From: Synergistaceae bacterium
GTDB lineage: Bacteria; Synergistota; Synergistia; Synergistales; Aminobacteriaceae
Assembly: GCA_017446645.1 (NCBI GenBank)
Contig: JAFSQO010000455.1
Coordinates: forward strand, 1 to 6,516
Reading direction: 5' to 3'
Length of the DNA stretch: 6,516 nucleotides
The notes below the pieces were generated by a model. It was not told the DNA's origin and did no database searches. It was given only the letters and a program-made list of their open reading frames with translations. Positions 5,304 through 6,516 of the stretch are shown here, one piece after another. A program made the translations under genes and the position numbers. Each line of letters opens with the position of its first letter. Within the stretch, counting starts at the first letter, position 1.

Positions 5304-5346
5304 AATTATGAACAAAAATTTTTCTCGAAAGGATTTGATTCACAAT

Positions 5347-6516
5347 ATGCAGATGTATTTAACAGCGTTGAAGGATCTCTTGCTTCAGTCGGGTTTTGTA
5401 GGTCTGACGCAGGGAAATATTATCATGATTATTGTCGCGTTCGTCCTGCTTTATCTGGCAATCGGAAAGGGTTTTGAGCCGTTACTGCTTGTCCCGATAG
5501 CTTTCGGTTGTCTTCTTGTTAATCTGCCTTTATCAGGTATCACAGCGGAATTTAATGCAGAGACTCACACGATAGGCTTCTTACGTTCACTATATTACGG
5601 AGCCGAGTTCGAGATTTACCCGATTCTGATTTTCTTGGGAATCGGAGCAATGACAGACTTCGCGCCTCTTATCGCTAACCCGATTACTTTCTTGCTCGGA
5701 GCAGCAGCACAGTTCGGCGTGTTCGTGGCTTTTATCGGGGCTAACTGGGTCGGAGCTTTGACCGGAGGGCTTGTATCGTTCAACATCAAAGAGGCAGCCA
5801 GTATCGCAATCATCGGAGGAGCTGACGGACCAACGAGCATTTACTTGACCGTCATGCTTGGACAAAAGCAAATTCTCGGAGCAGTCGCAGTCGCAGCATA
5901 CAGCTACATGTCATTAGTTCCCATGATTCAGCCGCCGGTTATTTACGCAATGACCAGCAAAAAGGATAGGGGCATTGTTATGGGACAGTTGAGACCAGTA
6001 ACGAAGCGCGAGAAAATTTTATTCCCGATAATTTGTACTGTCGTGTCAGGTTTGATTCTCCCGGCATGTACGCCCCTTGTAGGAGTTCTCATGTTTGGTA
6101 ACTTGCTCAAGGAGTGCGGAGTAACTGAAAGACTTAGCCTCACAGCCCAGAACGAATTAATGAACATCGTTACGATTTTCTTGGCCTTGTCAGTAGGCTC
6201 AACAATGGAAGCTGATAAGTTCCTGACTCTCCAGACCCTTGCAATTATCGCACTTGGTCTCGTAGCGTTTGCCTTCTCAACGTTCGGAGGACTCGTCTTT
6301 GGCCAGATAATGAAGCACTTATCAGGAGGCAGGATTAACCCGATGATCGGAGCTGCAGGAGTCAGCGCAGTACCTATGGCAGCGAGAGTCGTTCAGAGAT
6401 GCGTCCAGAAAGAATACCCCGGACATTTCTTATTAATGCACGCAATGGGGCCAAACGTTGCAGGAGTTATCGGCACGGCAGTTGCAGCAGGAGTTATGTT
6501 GACGCTTTTATCACAG
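5347..6516 (+). CDS. oadB: Na+-translocating decarboxylase, beta subunit (OadB/GcdB/MmdB family), 3' end at window edge
   Basis: This is the integral membrane subunit that decarboxylates carboxybiotin and pumps Na+ out of the cell in oxaloacetate, glutaconyl-CoA or methylmalonyl-CoA decarboxylases. 390 codons are present and the window ends on a codon boundary in the family's final helix, so only the stop or a few residues are missing. Key marks are GGADGPTS (157-164; D160 corresponds to the essential Asp203 of the Klebsiella subunit), AYSYMSLVPMIQPP (184-197), and NPMIGAAGVSAVPMAARV (331-348), with N331, G335 and S340 at the positions of Klebsiella N373, G377 and S382. ATG 5347 is used, with AAAGGA at 5328-5333 (13 bases, rather far). 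An in-frame ATG 5308 has no ribosome site and lies within about 10 bases of the predicted RNA start, so it is less likely. The alpha, gamma and biotin-carrier subunits are not in the window, so which acid is decarboxylated is unknown. Confidence 0.92.
   Translation, partial: MQMYLTALKDLLLQSGFVGLTQGNIIMIIVAFVLLYLAIGKGFEPLLLVPIAFGCLLVNLPLSGITAEFNAETHTIGFLRSLYYGAEFEIYPILIFLGIGAMTDFAPLIANPITFLLGAAAQFGVFVAFIGANWVGALTGGLVSFNIKEAASIAIIGGADGPTSIYLTVMLGQKQILGAVAVAAYSYMSLVPMIQPPVIYAMTSKKDRGIVMGQLRPVTKREKILFPIICTVVSGLILPACTPLVGVLMFGNLLKECGVTERLSLTAQNELMNIVTIFLALSVGSTMEADKFLTLQTLAIIALGLVAFAFSTFGGLVFGQIMKHLSGGRINPMIGAAGVSAVPMAARVVQRCVQKEYPGHFLLMHAMGPNVAGVIGTAVAAGVMLTLLSQ

Noticed and set aside
5308..5346. 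ATG 5308 as start of the decarboxylase beta subunit
   Set aside because: It is in frame but has no ribosome site and lies about 10 bases from the predicted RNA start. It is kept as a possible alternative only.
5590..6167. Minus-strand open frames within the decarboxylase gene
   Set aside because: They are antisense to a strongly conserved membrane protein, have no recognisable products, and overlap each other. They are shadows of its codon pattern.

Overview
The window (about 6.5 kb, low-to-mid GC by eye) looks like chromosomal DNA of an anaerobic, fermentative, probably diderm bacterium. Three things support this: a small 4.5S-type SRP RNA without an Alu domain, a WaaE-like surface-glycan glycosyltransferase, and a sodium-pumping decarboxylase membrane subunit next to a cation/proton antiporter. 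Gut or rumen Synergistota, or Negativicutes-like anaerobes, would fit, but that is a guess from gene content. No mobile element, CRISPR array or tRNA was seen.

Layout. (1) 1-426, + strand: the C-terminal end of hemW, cut by the window start. (2) 427-532: a short spacer with a perfect hairpin, a G-rich block and a promoter. (3) About 533-626, + strand: the SRP RNA gene ffs, with a complete helix-8 signature and GGAA tetraloop. (4) 633-3368, - strand: three overlapping glycosyltransferase genes, transcribed in the order WaaE-like GT2, second GT2, GT11 fucosyltransferase-like. They run toward ffs and stop a few bases from its 3' end. (5) 3369-3792: a 424-base divergent control region without a convincing protein gene. 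It holds a near-ideal minus-strand promoter, a second minus-strand -10 box, a terminator-like hairpin with a possible long-range antiterminator helix, a plus-strand promoter and a perfect GC hairpin with a T-tract. (6) 3793-5220, + strand: a CPA2-type antiporter with a TTG start fixed by a strong Shine-Dalgarno, followed by a strong terminator. (7) 5347-6516, + strand: the beta subunit of a Na+-translocating decarboxylase with its own promoter and an operator-like inverted repeat. The window ends at or very near its C-terminus.

How the genes work together. The three glycosyltransferases are packed with 4-8 base overlaps and very likely build one surface glycan (lipopolysaccharide core, O-chain or similar), probably ending in a fucose branch. 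The antiporter and decarboxylase subunit form a plausible sodium circuit: the decarboxylase exports Na+ and the antiporter exchanges cations for protons. HemW and SRP RNA are housekeeping genes. The most unusual part is the 3.37-3.79 kb intergenic region, which looks like RNA-level control (attenuation or a small RNA) on both sides.
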